This document shows positions 48,757 to 64,000 of a DNA stretch of 64,000 nucleotides, one piece after another. Every line of letters begins with the position of its first letter. Positions within the stretch are counted from its first letter, which is position 1. Origin of the DNA: Cucumis sativus (Eukaryota > Streptophyta > Magnoliopsida > Cucurbitales > Cucurbitaceae); NCBI RefSeq assembly GCF_000004075.3, contig NC_026660.2, forward strand, positions 22,261,498 through 22,325,497. Reading direction: 5' to 3'. The notes under the pieces are model-generated. The model was not told the DNA's origin, did not search any database, and was given only the letters and a program-made list of their open reading frames with translations. A program made the position numbers and the translations under genes.

Positions 48757-49807
48757 CAATTATTATTTAGGAAAGAAGTCGATAATTGTATTAGTTTAAA
48801 TTTAGAACTAATATTTAACTAATTTATAGATTCAATTTTATTTTGTTTTGCAAGATTTAATGTATAACTTTCATATGTTGTAATTTGTAAGGGCTAATGT
48901 ATGTTAGAAAATAATGGCAGTGATTTTTTGGTGCTTTACTTAGTAAGTGATTGATTTGAAAAGAAATCCAAGTAGTAACCAATGAACGATAGATTTGAAA
49001 TTTTGTTATATTTTGTAAATGTTTCGGTTCTATATTTGAAATGCTTTATCTTTTTAATTTTACCCTATAATAATTATCAAGGTTAGCGACTATTTTTTAA
49101 GGCCATTCATTGGGAGATTTGATCGAGTTTGACTGCTTATGTTTCTTTCTTCAAAAGGTAGAATTAACAAATCATCGTCACACAAGCCATTAATAAAAGT
49201 TTGATATAAAACACAATACAATTATCCAATACTTTCCATATATTTTTACGTATACATCCCATCATTCTTAGAAAGGAATTTGAACTGAACAATCTTAAAG
49301 ATATCTTTATATATTTATATTGTACAGAAACTGGTTTCGGAACTATTAGCTTTCTTTGTTGAATGAATACAATTAGACAAATTTCAAACGAATTAATGTT
49401 TCTAATCCGTCAGTCAATCACAAGATCAATAATTATCCTGTCTAATAGTGGACAGGAACAGTTAAAAAAACATCAGAAAATCACCATTAAATCCTAAGAA
49501 TTAGAGGTAAGATGTCAACCTTTCCTTTTCCTTTTCCTTTTTCTTTTCCTTTTCCTTTCTTTTTTCTTTGTAAAGGCGATTTTCTATCTCTGAAAGGAAC
49601 CACCATTTGCACTTAAAATCTATGCATGCTCGAGATAAAAGAAAAAAAAACACTCTTTTGCTTCAACCCTTCCCATTTCACTTTACATAAATAATGTACA
49701 ATGAGCATCTGTAAACGTCACCTTCACGTCAATTTCTCCTCTGAAGAACAAAACACTTTGGTGGTAGTTCTTGTCATTTCCTCCACTTTCACTCCCAACA
49801 ACCAAAA

Positions 49808-52510
<2,703 letters not shown>

Positions 52511-53655
52511 GGCGGAGGAGCGGGAGGAGGGGTAGGTGGCGGTGGCGGTGGGCTAGGGTTGAGGAATTGAAGGAGACAGGATTGAATGGGGAATTGGGGG
52601 AGAACCAAAGGTGATCGAGAGAGAAAAATCCATGTATAGAGAATGAGAAAGAAAGAGAAAAAGAAGGAAGAAAAATGGTGGAAATTGAGGAGAAGACAGG
52701 TTGGAAGAAACTGATCCAAACATGGAGGATTGATAGAGAGCGATTTTAGGAAGAACCCATTGAAATTGTCTTCTCATTTCCTCCATTTCCATTTCTAAGG
52801 TTCTCAGCTTTTCCCGCTCCTTTTCAACTGTTTTTTTTTTTTCTCTTTTCCTTCTTCCCTTTTCTGTTTTAACGTTTTCTCTCTTTCTTTCTTTCTTCCT
52901 TTCTTTCTTTTTTCTTTTGGTTAAAATATAGTGTTGTATTGTATGTTGAAATTTGTAACTTTCTTTTTTCTATCTTCAATTTTGGTTTAGGGTTTTGGGT
53001 CAATCCTACATTTATCTTAAATTAACTTTTTTAAAGATTATCTTTTTTTAGTTTAGAGAAATAGTAAAAAAAATATAATAATATAGTCCATCTTATCTAC
53101 ATTTTATAAATGGTAAAAATAACAAATTTAAAATCTGATTACCTAATCATTACTATCTAATTACCATCCGATAGCCGCAATTACTAGTTATATTTTTCAA
53201 ATTTGTAATATGAAAAGAAGAAGTGTTATGGATTGATTTTTTTTATAATTTTTTTTTTTTTTGTGATATAATGTAATGTCTCTCTTCTTTTTTTAATGGC
53301 ATGGAGTAAATGATAAGGTCGTTTTCAAATATAAAAAACTAAACAAAAATATCTACCAATATAGCAAAATACCACAATCTATTTTTTAGTGGTGGATCCA
53401 AAAATTTTATATAGTGAGTGCTAATAAGATTTAAATATTGAGATTTGCAAATGTAGAATTTAAACCATATTTTGTCAAAAATAAAGCATTATTTAGAATA
53501 TATCATAGTCTGACACTTCAGAATTAATAATAGAGAAATTATTATTTTAACAATAATAATTAAGGATATAGCAACATTTTAAAAAAATTGGATAGACTTG
53601 TATCGCTAATAGACTTCATATGGTATATCAGTGATAGACCAATATTTGCGACATG

Positions 53656-53672
53656 GTCTATCAGTGATAGAC
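53656..53672. repeat. Perfect palindrome GTCTATCAGTGATAGAC
   Basis: Eight-base arms flank a single G. A partial second copy (TATCAGTGATAGACC) lies at 53626-53640, and related half-sites occur near 21640-21720, 35780-35810, 36070-36090 and 62490-62530, next to TTTGCTATATTT-like sequence. It is probably the core of a dispersed AT-rich repeat family. Confidence 0.75.
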
Positions 53673-53862
53673 TTATATCATTGATAAAATTTGACAAATT
53701 TTGCTATATTTACAAATTTTTTTAAATTGTGTTGTATACTTAATTAATTTAAATTTAATTGCTAAATTTGCAACTATCCCTTGATAATAAAATACAAAAA
53801 CCCATAATGTAAGGGAGACATGTGCTCTCGCTAGCCCGTGTTTATCATAACACTAACATAGA

Positions 53863-54045
53863 CGTCGACAAATTTAATATAGGCTCAGGGGCTCGACCTC
53901 CAACTTTACGTTCTTCATACATATAAATTGAAATAATATCAATACAAGTAGTTAGCTTAGTGGTAAATTTGTCTTTTAAGTTCAACTCCTTCAATTTTTC
54001 TTCCTATTATTTTTATTGAATTGTAAATTTCTTGTTAATGAATAT
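53863..54045 (+). repeat. Dispersed repeat with tRNA-like GTGGTAA box, copy 3
   Basis: Blocks match the other copies: GGGGCTCGACCTCCAACTTT, ACGTTCTTCATACATATAAA, ATATCAATACAAGTAG, TTAGTGGTAAATTTGTC, AGTTCAACTCC, then TTTTTATTGAATTGTAAAT and a TTAATGAATATTTTG end. This copy keeps both the A-box-like and B-box-like parts. Confidence 0.65.
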
Positions 54046-54423
54046 TTTGTACCGAAACACAAAAGGAAATTGACACACAAATATACATAGTTCACTGATA
54101 CTGTTTATCAGTTATATCAATTGAAGATAGCAATTTTGTTACACAAAACATTGTCATTATGGTCGGCATAATAAGATATTAAGAACAAGGTTGTAAGGCA
54201 TACGATATTAAGAACAATTACTCAAATACAATATAAAACAAAGCAAATCAAGAAATGACCCAGAAATACAAAGTTGCAAATGAATTTAACATGATAGAGA
54301 CAAAAAAGAGGTTAATACACATATTTTAGACATATTACAGTTTCAAAATGGAATATTCAAATTTTAGATCATACAATTATTAAACTGAAAAATAAATTGG
54401 AGAGAAGGAAAAGGGGCAGTATC

Positions 54424-57400
54424 TCAGTAGGTGGGAATGGATGGATCAACTTTGAGAGAGTATGCATGAATTCCTCCACACACATTGTAGACTTTCTTGA
54501 AACCCTGAATATTAGAAGTAATACTAAATAAAGTTACTATACCTTTCAATATGTGTATGTATGTGTATCTACATATATATGTATATGTATTATGTGTATA
54601 TACATATATGTAAATAAAAAGGTAAAAACTGAGATAAACCTAAGTAATTTGCGGAATTAGCTCTAAAGTCCCTTCCTCTTCTTTGCTATTTATAACCAAA
54701 TATCGTTGTAACAATCTAAATAGCTAATGTCTAGCATATACCTAATTTTTATCGATATCTTGTGATCATAGACTATGAGATGCAATAGGAAGCTGATAAA
54801 CTTAGTTGTTTTTTAATTTTTTTGACAGTGAAGCTTGGGTGCACTTCAACTAAACTCATTGAACAACTTGTCTAACTCTACTATAGTGTCGAGGAGACTC
54901 GTAGGATATTAAATACCAAGTAGGTGACTACTATAGTTTTGATTCATTCCCTCCGAGTCTTTATTACATCTCAATGGTTCTATGAGAAATGTGATTTGTT
55001 CCAAGGCTTGAAGGAGAGACAAAAAAGAATTACAACCAATGAAGTATATAAATGACATTTGTCAACTTCTACAATGCATTGAGGGGAAATTTTGATATTA
55101 CCTGCGTTTGTAACTTATCTTGCTACTTGCATCGACCTCATTCCATGGTGACACTGCACTCATTGGCAAACAAAGTTTCAAAAATCTCACTCATACAGAA
55201 ACGATAGATCTTCAAAATAGTAGGCCAAAAAAGGGGTGGGAGGTAATCCTCGTATGACCTCTTAGCCCTATATGAATGAAGGTCATGCCCCATATTTACT
55301 ATTAGGCCTACCCATGATGGTTTAAAAAAAAAAAATTATCTGTATTAATTCTAAGATTTTGAATGATATAAATTTATAGATTATAACCTGAACTCGTAGT
55401 GAAACTCAATCAGATTAAACTTAGTAAAAAAATTTACAAGTTTCAAATATATCTAAGATAGAATGATGGTGTGTTGACCTATTTCACCCTAAAAACACAT
55501 CCAATATTTTACATGGTTCATAATTATACCAAGACATGCAAACATCAACTTAAAAGGAATCCAGGAAATCGTGTCCACTTGCTTATCTGTCCCTCGTAAC
55601 ATGAAAGTCAGAAACCAATTAGAACATAGTGGAAAATCTCTTTCTTACTCATTCTTTTTTATAGCTATGAAACCATCAAAGAGGGCTTTCCTGATATCTT
55701 TTTGAGGTAATGCAGGGCCAATTATTTATTTTCAAACAAAAAAAAAAAAAAGACAACTTTTCTAAAAGAAAATAAATATATCATATACCAACACGTAAGT
55801 ATCCTTTTCAGGATCGAACTTCGTAGCTACTTCTGGACCCCAGCTTCCAAATTGGCGAAGAGGTAGTACCTGAAAAGCTGGCAAAGAAGCCTGGTCCCTG
55901 TAAAGAAAAAGAGTTCAGGATAGTTTCATATAATATGGAATTAATGTCTCTTTTTCTTCTTATTTCTTTTCCTTTTACGAGACAATCTATGAGAGGAAAA
56001 TAAATTTTCCCGTACAATTTAGAAATATCAGACATAATTAGCAAGATCAAGATGGCACTACACAAATAAGTTGTATATGCATTTTTGGTTCATTCAAATG
56101 CCTCAGTCTGAATGCTTTATTTCTTCGATGCAATTAAGTATTTTAGTTTCTATAGTCTTATTTTTTTGTGTGTGTAAAGATTTTTAGGTATTTTTTTAGA
56201 ACGGAAAGAGAATTTTTTATTGATATAATGATGTACACAAAATAAGATTACACACACACAACTCTCAATAATGGCCAAGTTCATGGTTTCGGACTAACAC
56301 TCCCGAACCTATTGGTAAGTCCATAGTTTCTTGACAAGTATAATTTTTATGGTATAAAGTAATCGAAGTCTATTTGTTTCAACTAAGGTCAGATCAAATG
56401 TTTGAATTTAGATGAGCCGCTTTTCCATTTTTGTTGGAAGCCAAAAGGGGATCCTAAAAAAATACATGAACCCAAGGAAAAGCGGATATAAAAAATGTAG
56501 AGGAATAAGTACATACACTTCTTCAGGCTCTCGGACATCAATCAACTGTGCATCATTCAGGAAATTTGAATCTTGCATTTTCAAATGAAGCTCCTCGGGT
56601 TGAATGTCCAGAAGTACTGATCCCTCTCTAAGAGAAAGATTTGCAAATGTGCGAAATATTATACAATGACGCAATCTCGCGGTCTAGGTTTTCAAGAAAT
56701 TCAAGAAGAAATTTGTCTTGATGGCATACCTCTCAGATAGAACTTGCAATAAATGCCATCCAAACTTTGTCTTACATTTTACTACTTTGTTTAAGGGTGC
56801 ATTAAAGGCAGCCTCCTCAAACTCTGGTACCTGGACAGACGTCATCACAAAAGATCTATCAAGCTGTGGATAAAGAAAAACGATAAAGCAAAAACAATAA
56901 AGAATGAGCAGCAGCATATGTTGCAATTCAGACACGAAAAAAAATGGATGAAGAATCCCATAAGAAAAAAAAGCAAAAAAATGTAAAAAGCTTAACCATC
57001 TCTATAACACAAGGGATAGGAAATACCAACTACAATCTTACGTTGGAGTGTTCTTTCACCATAGCTATGAAATCGGAAGAATTGATCATAACCACACATC
57101 GTTTGAAAAATAATCATTGTTTTAAGTTCTTTAATATATAAGAATGTGGCAGAAAATTAAATCATCACTTGACATCATAATCCGTACCATTTGCCCCTTC
57201 CTCACCCATCCAAGCATTCCCCCTTCTTCTTTGGATGGACAGAGTGAGTACTCCACGGCAAGATCGCTTAGATCTTCACCTGAATGCAGCAAAGGAAAAA
57301 AGGACAGAGACATTGTTTAGTCTGAACAAAAATTTTATGTAAAAGATCAAAAACTATGTCCATACGATGTAATATTTGTAATATAGACTCTCGAGTGTCC

Positions 57401-59448
57401 TCTTGACAGTACTCTTATTAGGAGGGGATAAGATGAAGGGATTTATATAATGTTTATATAGGGTAGTACTAACCGCCGGCAATTCTTTGCTGAAGTTCCG
57501 ATAAGAGCTTAATGTCATCTTCTTTAACAAGCAAGTGCTGGACCAATAATTCCCTACCATCTTCACTGCCTCCAGCGGAACTAAAAGAAGCTGAAAATGA
57601 CGAGTATAAAGCAAATGAACACCAAAATAAATCATACGATCTACATTGCATCTATTTCTCCGAGCGAATAATTAAGCACTTGACTTTAGTTATTTAACTC
57701 ACTTTCCTCGTATATTTGGAATATGTTATAGGAGATGACTTCAATTTTCATAAACAAAAAACATCCAACAATACTGAGACAAATGAATTGAAGGATGGAT
57801 ACTATTATGCGAGGGCATGGCAGGTATAGTCAAGCTGAGATCTTCTTAGCGTACGTGCTATTATACTACAAACAGTCATCTAGCATACACATATCTGCTA
57901 AAAGAATCACAACAATAGTAGATAAATTTGACCATCTTACACTGACTTAATTGGTAGTCAACCTTGTTAATAATCAAATCATATTATTTCTTGTCATTCC
58001 TTTTGTTCAACGAAATCTAGTTGACTATTGAAACATAATAATATCTTTAGTTGAATTTGCTTAATCATAATAAAAATAACAGAGAAATGCGATTTTACTG
58101 GAACCTTAAACTGCTAGATGGCACCATTGTGATCAAAATATGAATATAAAACTATTGTTGTGTTTCCATTTACAATCTAATAATTAAATTTCTTTCTTTC
58201 TTGGCCACTTCCTTCTAAATGAAAACGGAGTTCATAAGCAACCAATTTTACTTCGGAAATAGAATCAGGTACAAAAAATGTCAGCAATAATAAAAATAAC
58301 TACAAATTTTTGCCTAAAGAAATATGTCCTCATCAACCTACCACTATATTATATTCCTAGTCAAATAGTGTCCATTTTCCGTTGCCAGTAAATACTCAAA
58401 TTCTTGGAAATTTCCCTTTACCACAACACTTTCGTTCCATTACATAAATTGCAGGACAAATTAATGTAAATTTAAGGCTTCTAAGATGAAGAGTATCATA
58501 ACAAGTCTATAGTCCAAACAATTCCTTCCCATTTCCTCAAACCCATTAATAGTCGGAATCTTGTGACGGGATGGCATCAACAAAATAAGTGTTCGATTTA
58601 ATAATCAATTTATTTTCTCTGCACTTCTTCAGAAACTTCCAATACAAAATTAGTTGTGGTCATAAATTTTTCCAGCCGTTCTCCACTCAATCTGTGAGAA
58701 GAAGTTTTGCCTCTTTTTCTTTGTGGAAAAAGACTGTTCATCGAAGGTTGCTTGAATTTCCACACGGACCATGAATGTGAACTAATTCCAAACCCATCAG
58801 GTCTCACAGAAGTCAATATTTTTTAAAGACGACAACTTGAATGTAAAAAATAGTTTTATCTTATGTTAACGAAGCTCTTCATTGTACTTCTTCTGATAGT
58901 GCAGAGATATTATTAATCTTCTTGATATTGTTCTCCGATATCTCATCTACTAAATTCAGTAGCACTATGCAATATTTTTTACTTCATCCGTTCATCAATT
59001 ACTCCTTAGGTCAACGCAAAAAACTAATATATGTTTGCAATTCTGGAAATGAGCTAACACAACGAACACTTCTAACCAAGTGTGAAACAAATAAAACTGT
59101 TCCACACACATCTCTCCTACTAGTCAAAGATGGAACAAACTAAAATTCCAGGCGCATTTCTACAAACCTTAAAATCAACAAAGGATAGATAGAATCTCTG
59201 AAGAAACAGCGGAACTGACCTGTTACTTTAAAGCTTGGACGATGAAGAGACATCGGACGAATCCAGAGAGGTTTAACGTGTTTGAAGCTTTTGCTAACAT
59301 ACGACGAAAATGAAGCATAAATTGATGCAGAATGAAGATTCAAGTTATGAGAAATGGAAATAGCGGGAATCCAACACTGCCTGAAGGCGTTGAAAACCGG
59401 AGATGCTAATGGAGGCAAACGACTGCACCTCATCATTGAATGTTTCAC
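54424..59448 (-). CDS. Rhodanese/PpiC-domain protein (STR12-like), frameshifted near its end
   Basis: Resembles Arabidopsis At5g19370, a chloroplast protein joining a parvulin-type (PpiC) prolyl isomerase to a rhodanese domain. Eight exons on the minus strand: 59448-59220, 57590-57474, 57279-57188, 56830-56730, 56627-56517, 55897-55789, 55153-55102 and 54504-54424. Residues 1-76 look like a transit peptide. PpiC hallmarks: LVQHLLVKEDD, DLAVEYSLCPSKEEGGMLGW, FEEAAFNAPLNKVV and KFGWHLLQVLSER. Rhodanese hallmarks: DAQLIDVREPEE, LPLRQFGSWGPE and the active-site loop CHHGMRSMQVA (Cys254). Exon 7 is 52 nt, not a multiple of three, and reads TAA (55117-55115) right after Arg265; the family has a Trp codon there. 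Downstream codons resume in frame one base later and end DPSIPTY. Exons total 892 nt, one over an intact frame. If real, the product loses about 31 C-terminal residues. Confidence 0.88.
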
Positions 59449-60864
59449 TTAACTACACTGACGCTTCTAATTTCCGGCGAGTCTCAGTTTAAAAAAAATG
59501 CTTATCGCCGCCGTAGCCGGCGCCCGCGGATGCAATTTCGCTCCTGTTTGGCAGCTCCTCACTCGCGAGTGAATCTTCGCCGTGTAGTGAATATGTCTAT
59601 CCAATATAACATTGAATTTTACGGCTTTTTTTTTTTACTGTAATTAATTAATATTTAATATTTTGAATCGTAGAAAACAACCAATTTAACTAAATATTTA
59701 AAAACAACAAATTCAAATTATTTAATATTTTGAATTTTAGGTTTTTTTAATTAAAAGACATTTTAAAAAATAGTTCACAACACAATTTTTATATCATACG
59801 ACTATCACGCTAATCATAGGGCCACGAGAGGAATCATCACTTCTAAATTTGCTACTTTAACAAATTTAAAAAATATTGTGTCATTTGTTCTATTATCGTA
59901 ATTTTTTTACTACTTTTGCAAAAGTTACTATTTTGAATTGTAAAAAACAGCCAATTTAACGAGTGACATTAATAGAATTCTATCAGTTTCTATATAGTAT
60001 TTAAAATTATGATATAGCTTATAAATATTTTAATTTAATTTATCATTTGGTTCCTTTAAAAGGGTGCTAATGAGTACTAATAGTTTTAATCAAAATAAGT
60101 TTGATACCTACTCTAACTTAAATTAACCAAAAGAAATTTAATGAGTAAAGTAACGGTTAAATATAATTGAATAACAATCAAGTATATATTGACGTTTTAA
60201 AAAAACTGTCAAAAATATAATATTTGATAAAATATTTATATTCTTATAAAAATAAAAATTATATTGAATTTTATCTTTCGGTGGTAAGCTATAAACTTCC
60301 CTAGTTTATATACTTTGACATATTTTGAATTTGATTGCTATATTTGCAGCTATCTCAAAAATAAATAATTTTGTAGGGATAAAATGTAACGTTTGAAGTT
60401 CTAAATTTTACCTATTATACTAAACATACAATTAAATTTTGGTTTGGTAAATATTTGATTTTTAGGTTGTTTGAAGCTTGTAACATATATTTCAAGTTTA
60501 TTATTTACTTTTTTCAAACCTTTTAAAAATCAAGTGAAATTTTGCTAAATATTAAATCATTGTGTTTAAGAAAAAACAAGTTTCTTTTGGAAAAAAAAAA
60601 TGGTTATGATTTGAAAAAATAGTTTTTAAATTTTTGTTTTCTTTTTCGAACTTACCTAAAAAAGACCTAATCCTTGTAGTTTAAAAACGTTACAATAATG
60701 GTAAGAAAATAAAAACATAACAGTTACCAAATAGAACATTAATTGTTTGTATTTATTTTTACTATGAATTAAATAAAAACATAACAGTTACCAAATACAA
60801 TAAAGGTTATGATAGCTCATGGTTTATCTAGGAACAGTTCTAAACACACAGATTAGATTTAAAG

Positions 60865-60908
<44 letters not shown>

Positions 60909-63580
60909 AACGCTTTAAAAAATTATAAATATAACAAAATTCGTCAGATATCTACTAGTGGAAGACATAGACTATATTTCAAACAATAGTATGTCCATCA
61001 TAAAAATCTATTATGTATAGAAGTCTATTTTCGATAAATGTTTCTATAACTACAATATTGTTTAAATGCTAATGTTCCTAAAATTGCAACCATTATAATT
61101 TCTTCTTTTTCAAGTTAGACATTCATCAAAGCAATAAATAAAATAAACAAATGAACAAAATAATCAGTTATACTTATATTAACTTTAATGTGCTTACATT
61201 TAATATAAACAGTAAAAATGGCAAAATCGACAAACTATTTACACTTTATGACAAAATGAATCATTTTTTTGTTATTTAGTGGTTCTTTGTCATAAAATGT
61301 AAAATAGTTTGTATTTTTTTATCAATCTTTGAAAAATCCCAATAATAAATATCTTAATATGTTTGGAGTAACTCGACAAACAAAATAATATCGTGCTAAG
61401 AGAAATTTTGTATGTAATTGTTGATTAACAACCCACATTCTTCCTATTTTCTCATTTTTCTTTTTCTCTTTGGAAAAGGGAATATTAAAATTCGTACTTG
61501 TTTAAAATATAAATTTGTTAGTATAGGGTGAAAGTTGTAAAAAAAACGAAAGGCAGTTTTTCTTTTGTGTAACGACTTATGGTGATATAGATCAAACCTA
61601 AAACCTTCGATGAATATATAAGACAATATTAATTAATGTTGAAGCTGAGTTACGGTAAAATATAGTTGGTAAACGTGTGTTTTTAGTAGATAGTTTATAT
61701 ATTTGATAGCAAATGCTACAGTTGAATAACACGTGTCGAATTTAAAATAACAAGATTTATCTAAGTAGTGTGCAACGTGACATTGTTGAAATATGTTATG
61801 ATGTAAACAATCGACGTGTCACAATGTAATTCACGATTAAATAACTTGAGCGAAATAGTACATTGCTCAGAGTTACTTACTTTTTATTAATGCATTACTA
61901 TTAAATTTATGACATGTTGCCTTTCCAAATTTGATATTCGTCGGTTTATATTTATTGTTATATCCGATCATCTAACTTGATTAATACAGGAACTTACTTA
62001 ACAATCATTACAACTAAATACGTTGTTGGTTGTAAAGTGAATAGTTTGTCGTGTATGTGACAAAATCTTTAACACACGACCAATCGCGGTTAGATATTTT
62101 CCGACACAATCATTTGCAACTAACGTATTGTAACGTTTGTTTGGTGAGATTGTGAACTCACACCTAGATGGTTCAATGAGTAGAGTCACTTTAATACCCA
62201 ATTACATTAATATTAATTACACTATTTTTTCTTCCAACAAAAATTGAGGGAAAAAGAATTGACGTACGTTATAACGTTATTTACATCCATTAAACTATTT
62301 AGTTTATTTTTATAGAAACATCTAGAAAAAACTATACAATAGTTAAAAATTGTTTGTTTTCAATTTTCTTTAAACCAAGCTGAACTGAAAATTTTCGGTT
62401 TCGTTGAGTATTCAGTTTAGTTCAGTTGTTTGTTTTTTCAAATATATCAACACACTTATAACCATAGCAAGATGTCACCGTCCATTAATAATAGACTATT
62501 ATTAGTAACCACTGGTGATTTGTAACAATAGTCTATCAAAATTTATCATGAAAAGTAGTGACATTTTCCTATATCTGTAAATAATTTTAATAATTATATC
62601 ATTTAAAGTAGTTAAAAAACAATAAATATTTACAAAAGACATCCAAATTTCCAAACTTTTTAACAATAGATATTGATAAACTTAAACCACTGTCTATTAT
62701 TGTCACCAATAAATATTGATAAAAATATACCAATGTTTATTTTAAATAGATTCTAAAAATTAGATATATTTTTTTTATACATTTTTAAAAATAGAAAAAT
62801 AAACTAAAATATTTACAAGTTTATAATTTTAAATTTTATCAATAATAACCACGGATAGAAACATATAAGTGACTATCAATATCTAAATTTTTTTATTATA
62901 GCTCGTAAATATTTTATCAAATTTGCTATTTTGAATAATTTTTTTACCATTTCCTAAAATTTTCTCAACCAATATGTAAATCAATCACATGTTGGCACGT
63001 AACTTATTGTATTCAAAGACTTGTAAAAATATCTCTAAAAATACGGAGCCTACGTGGAAATCCAATACGAAGTAAAGTAACCCATAGAAATTAGATAAAT
63101 TAGAAAAACCATAATTTGTTAAAGAGTCATGATTACGTGGCATACACGTATCCCTTTGTGTAGGCCAAAGTCAAACGGTCAGTTTGAAACGTAGAAAGCC
63201 TAAGGCTAAATAAATGAATAAAAGAAAAAACAAAACTTAAAATATATAACAAAGCTATTATTTTAAAATATAACAAGGTAATTTTCAAATTCGATCGATT
63301 ATAGATAGTGATAATAATTGATATATTTTTATAAATGATATTGAGTTTGTATTGAGAATTTGGAATTAGAAATTTGTAATAATAATAGTAAATTAGTAAT
63401 TGTAATAATAATACTAATAATGTATATATAATGTCATAGTCCATCTTCTACTACGGCTTTTCGTCTCATTTTCCTCCGCCCTTCTCTTCAAAAAAAACTT
63501 TCCTTTTAGATTCTCATTTCATTTCTCTCACCAGAAACCAAAAACCCCATAGCATAATCATCATCATCATCACCACCAGC
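59449..63580. other. Intergenic, strongly AT-rich, about 4.1 kb
   Basis: The first 150 bp next to the rhodanese gene is GC-rich (GCCGCCGTAGCCGGCGCCCG near 59508) and probably its promoter or leader. The remainder is AT-rich, with a TA dinucleotide repeat (60868-60906) and repeated fragments of the TTTGCTATTTT and GTCTATTA type (60180-63000). A CT-rich leader precedes the KEG-like start. No gene is supported. Confidence 0.6.
60868..60906. repeat. TA dinucleotide microsatellite
   Basis: About 19 TA units occur without interruption. Similar, shorter AT runs occur near 23021, 23318, 24280 and 36570. Confidence 0.9.
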
Positions 63581-64000
63581 ATGCCGAAGAAATGGAAGCA
63601 AGTCGGAATCCCTAGCTGTTCAATCTGCAGAATTCACTTCGATGAAGATTCTCGATCCCCTCTTCTGCTCCAATGCGGCCATACTTTCTGCAAACACTGT
63701 CTTTCTCAAATCATTGCTCCAACTTCTCCTAAACCTTCTCTTACATGTCCCAAATGCCGCCATGTTTCCACCATCGGCAATTCCGTGCTTTCTCTTCCAA
63801 AGAATTTTGCTATACTACCCATGATCTCCCCTGCCTCCGTTTCTCACTCTGCTGAGGTTACCGATAGCGATGACGACGATGCTGGAGCTGATGAGGATGG
63901 GGCTGATGAGTCTGACCGGGGACGGAGGAGTTCTGGTTGTCATGGTTGTGGAGAGGGGTTTGGGGACCATGAATTGAAGTTGGTGAGGAAGATCGATGGA
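63581..64000 (+). CDS. KEG-like RING-type E3 ubiquitin ligase, N-terminal part
   Basis: The open frame starts at ATG 63581 and runs off the window after 140 codons. A complete C3HC4 RING finger is visible: Cys13, Cys16, Cys32, His34, Cys37, Cys40, Cys56, Cys59, within SCSICRIHFDEDSRSPLLLQ and TCPKCR. It is followed by HVSTIGNSVLSLPKNFAILP, an acidic linker (DSDDDDAGADEDGADESD), and HELKLVRKIDG. The same order occurs at the start of Arabidopsis KEEP ON GOING (KEG), whose RING and acidic linker precede a kinase domain, ankyrin repeats and HERC2-like repeats; KEG restrains ABA signalling by degrading ABI5. The remainder lies outside the window, so a shorter RING-kinase relative is equally possible. 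A short Cys-rich patch (CHGCGEGFGDH) precedes the kinase-like start. Confidence 0.8.
   Translation, partial: MPKKWKQVGIPSCSICRIHFDEDSRSPLLLQCGHTFCKHCLSQIIAPTSPKPSLTCPKCRHVSTIGNSVLSLPKNFAILPMISPASVSHSAEVTDSDDDDAGADEDGADESDRGRRSSGCHGCGEGFGDHELKLVRKIDG

Larger units (their letters stand above)
46890..49807. other. Intergenic between convergent SF3B6 and CDPK genes
   Basis: This is about 2.9 kb. It holds a candidate hAT-like repeat (47264-47507), a 39-bp tandem duplication (48679-48756) and a TTTTCC hexamer repeat (about 49519-49570). An open frame at 48369-48480 (MAFVPLLRIPMGPFEQKK...) looks mildly protein-like and is GC-richer than its flanks, but I recognise no family and no splice partner. 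It may be a gene fragment. Confidence 0.5.
52511..54423. other. CDPK upstream region and AT-rich intergenic DNA
   Basis: Directly upstream of the CDPK start are Pro/Pro-Leu-coding-like C-rich sequence and CTTT-type repeats (52875-52915), consistent with a 5' leader and promoter. Beyond 52930 the DNA is AT-rich and contains GTCTATCAGTGATAGAC palindromes (53656-53672) and a dispersed repeat (53863-54045). No gene is supported. Confidence 0.6.

Noticed and set aside
63133-63444. 103-codon Tyr/Ile-rich frame on the minus strand
   Set aside because: AT-rich chance frame upstream of the KEG-like gene; no domain.

Overview
This window looks like nuclear DNA from a flowering plant, almost certainly a eudicot. 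It is AT-rich, its genes are split by GT-AG introns, and every recognisable protein belongs to a plant family (chloroplast resolvase, DYW-type PPR, CDPK, NOI/RIN4, KEG-like ligase). Some dispersed repeats resemble ones I associate with cucurbits (Cucumis-like), but that placement is an impression, not something proven here. I see no bacterial-type operon, CRISPR array, complete rRNA or tRNA gene, or intact autonomous transposon.

Layout. 1-2.3 kb (+): scattered C-terminal pieces that look like a METTL21-type methyltransferase. 3.6-7.2 kb (-): MOC1 Holliday-junction resolvase, six exons. 9.5-10.4 kb (+): single-exon DUF1645-like protein. 11.7-15.2 kb (-): five-exon F-box protein with a 32-base G run in its last intron. 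15.3-25.3 kb: about 10 kb without a supported gene, holding repeats and an Ac/hAT-like short element. 25.3-30.1 kb (-): eight-exon LAS1-like pre-rRNA endonuclease. 32.1-34.1 kb (+): intronless DYW-class PPR protein. 36.8-42.9 kb (+): thirteen-exon dihydropyrimidinase. 43.2-45.2 kb (-): NOI/RIN4-like protein with a very His-rich insert. 46.5-46.9 kb (+): intronless SF3B6/p14 splicing factor between two GGTCGG-rich repeats. 49.8-52.5 kb (-): eight-exon CDPK of the CPK17/34 type. 54.4-59.4 kb (-): PpiC-rhodanese protein with an apparent frameshift and stop in its rhodanese domain. 63.6 kb to the end (+): start of a KEG-like RING E3 ligase.

The genes are independent loci and do not form a pathway cluster. 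They cover chloroplast DNA segregation (MOC1), organelle RNA editing (PPR), ribosome maturation (LAS1), splicing (SF3B6), uracil catabolism (dihydropyrimidinase), calcium signalling (CDPK), immunity-type membrane adaptors (NOI) and protein turnover (F-box, KEG-like). I assembled the exon structures by hand from splice signals and protein continuity. For the seven intact multi-exon genes the summed exons give a whole number of codons, which supports the models. I did not find a convincing undescribed multi-gene system. The most notable items are the frameshifted rhodanese domain, the His-rich NOI protein, the 32-base G run, the overlapping upstream ORF of dihydropyrimidinase, and several dispersed repeat families.
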